From an uncultured Aliterella sp. (GTDB lineage Bacteria; Cyanobacteriota; Cyanobacteriia; Cyanobacteriales; Chroococcidiopsidaceae), in NCBI GenBank assembly GCA_905479905.1, contig CAJQOK010000432.1, positions 1 to 6,073 of the forward strand: 6,073 nucleotides of DNA, written 5' to 3'. Positions 5,562 to 6,073 of this stretch are shown piece by piece. The notes under the pieces are model-generated. The model saw only the letters and a list, made by a program, of their open reading frames with translations, did no database searches and was not told where the DNA came from. Within the stretch, counting starts at the first letter, position 1, and each line of letters opens with the position of its first letter. The translations under genes were made by a program, and so were the position numbers.

Positions 5562-6073
5562 TTAAGGTTTAAGAACAACTTTGATGCAGTTGTCTTCTTT
5601 TTGCTGAAAAATTTTGTAGCCTTCCGGCGCTTGTTCTAGGGGTAATTGATGGGTAACAACAAAAGAGGGATCAAGTTGTCCAGTTAAAACTAAATCTAGT
5701 AACTTGTGCATATACTTTTGACCGTGCATTTGACCCGCCCTCATGGTCAAGCCCTTATTCATCAGCGCACCAAAGGGCATTTTGTCCACAAAGCCGCCAT
5801 AAACGCCCATAACTGAAAGCGTGCCGCCTTTACGACAAGCAACCATCATTTCGCGTAAAACGTGGGGACGATCTGTTTCCAGCTTTAACTTTTGTTTTGT
5901 CTGATCGTAAAAGTCTTCAAAGCCCACACCATGAGCTTCTAAACCTACTGCGTCTAGGCAACAATCGGGGCCTCGTCCGCCCGTCATTTCTTTAAGGGCA
6001 TCGCCTGTATTAATTTCCTCGTAGTTAATAGTGTCAGCTTTGGCATATTTTCTAGCCATTTCTAGGCGTTCAG
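5562..6073 (-). CDS. Second zinc-dependent alcohol dehydrogenase, C-terminal part (5' end beyond window)
   Basis: The frame is open from the right edge to the TAA at 5564-5562; about 170 residues of the C-terminal half are visible. An internal ATG at 6059-6057 is not the start: the codons before it read Glu-Arg-Leu-Glu, matching the ERLKMA helix of the neighbour. Visible parts are the end of the Rossmann domain ([21 protein letters not shown]), [18 protein letters not shown] and the C-terminal catalytic-domain return ([20 protein letters not shown]). Hand alignment without gaps to the downstream dehydrogenase gives 106 of 169 identical residues, about 63%. It is therefore a tandem paralogue of the same formaldehyde-dehydrogenase-like family. 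The zinc ligands cannot be checked because they lie outside. It is the first visible gene of the minus-strand cluster; the promoter must be further right. Confidence 0.93.
   Translation of the reverse strand, partial: ERLEMARKYAKADTINYEEINTGDALKEMTGGRGPDCCLDAVGLEAHGVGFEDFYDQTKQKLKLETDRPHVLREMMVACRKGGTLSVMGVYGGFVDKMPFGALMNKGLTMRAGQMHGQKYMHKLLDLVLTGQLDPSFVVTHQLPLEQAPEGYKIFQQKEDNCIKVVLKP
5566..5591 (-). repeat. 26-base direct repeat, copy 2 (3' end of partial dehydrogenase gene)
   Basis: Partner of 4371-4396 with a single mismatch, at the same place in the upstream paralogue. The two genes are less alike elsewhere at the protein level, so this end is unusually well conserved. Confidence 0.75.

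Noticed and set aside
5537..5578. N-terminal extension of the complete dehydrogenase from a TTG codon
   Set aside because: It would overlap the upstream paralogue's end and adds a tail absent from the family; the ATG at 5536-5534 gives the standard MKAVCWHG start.

Overview
The window looks cyanobacterial. It carries three copies of the octamer GCGATCGC (1177-1184, 3416-3423 and 5294-5301), the HIP1 repeat typical of many cyanobacterial genomes. Gene content also fits: a DUF411 protein, an RTX beta-roll protein, and glutathione-dependent-formaldehyde-dehydrogenase-like zinc dehydrogenases. Genus and species cannot be decided from the sequence, and there is no phage, transposon, CRISPR, tRNA or rRNA signal.

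Left, + strand (1-612): the 3' part of a DUF411 putative metal-binding gene, cut by the left edge, is followed after 3 bases by a 76-residue protein with two predicted membrane segments. They look like one transcription unit, plausibly linked to metal handling.

Middle: an AT-rich stretch of about 700 bases (613-1317) has no convincing gene but holds many short inverted repeats and one or two weak promoter-like sites. It leads into a 446-residue + strand RTX protein (1318-2658) made almost entirely of about 30 calcium-binding nonapeptides with a C-terminal cap. This is probably a type I secreted protein; no secretion machinery is visible here. A perfect 15-bp hairpin (2729-2761) and a second hairpin (2803-2836) lie where the RTX gene meets the convergent minus-strand genes.

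Right, minus strand (2843-6073), in transcription order: the 3' part of a zinc alcohol dehydrogenase cut by the right edge, a complete paralogue (about 63% identical over the shared C-terminal 169 residues), an exported MRJP/yellow-type beta-propeller protein whose GTG start overlaps the preceding stop codon by 4 bases, and a small cupin with a strong Shine-Dalgarno. Gaps are 25 bases, -4 bases and 25 bases, so this reads as one operon whose promoter is outside the window. Two cytoplasmic NAD(H)-type dehydrogenases, a secreted propeller protein and a small-molecule-binding-fold protein suggest a metabolic or detoxification module for an alcohol or aldehyde. The substrate cannot be named from the sequence.

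No unmistakably new system is present. The most interesting items are the dehydrogenase/MRJP/cupin operon, the cupin with a degenerate metal-binding motif, the stand-alone RTX beta-roll, and the structured leader in front of it.
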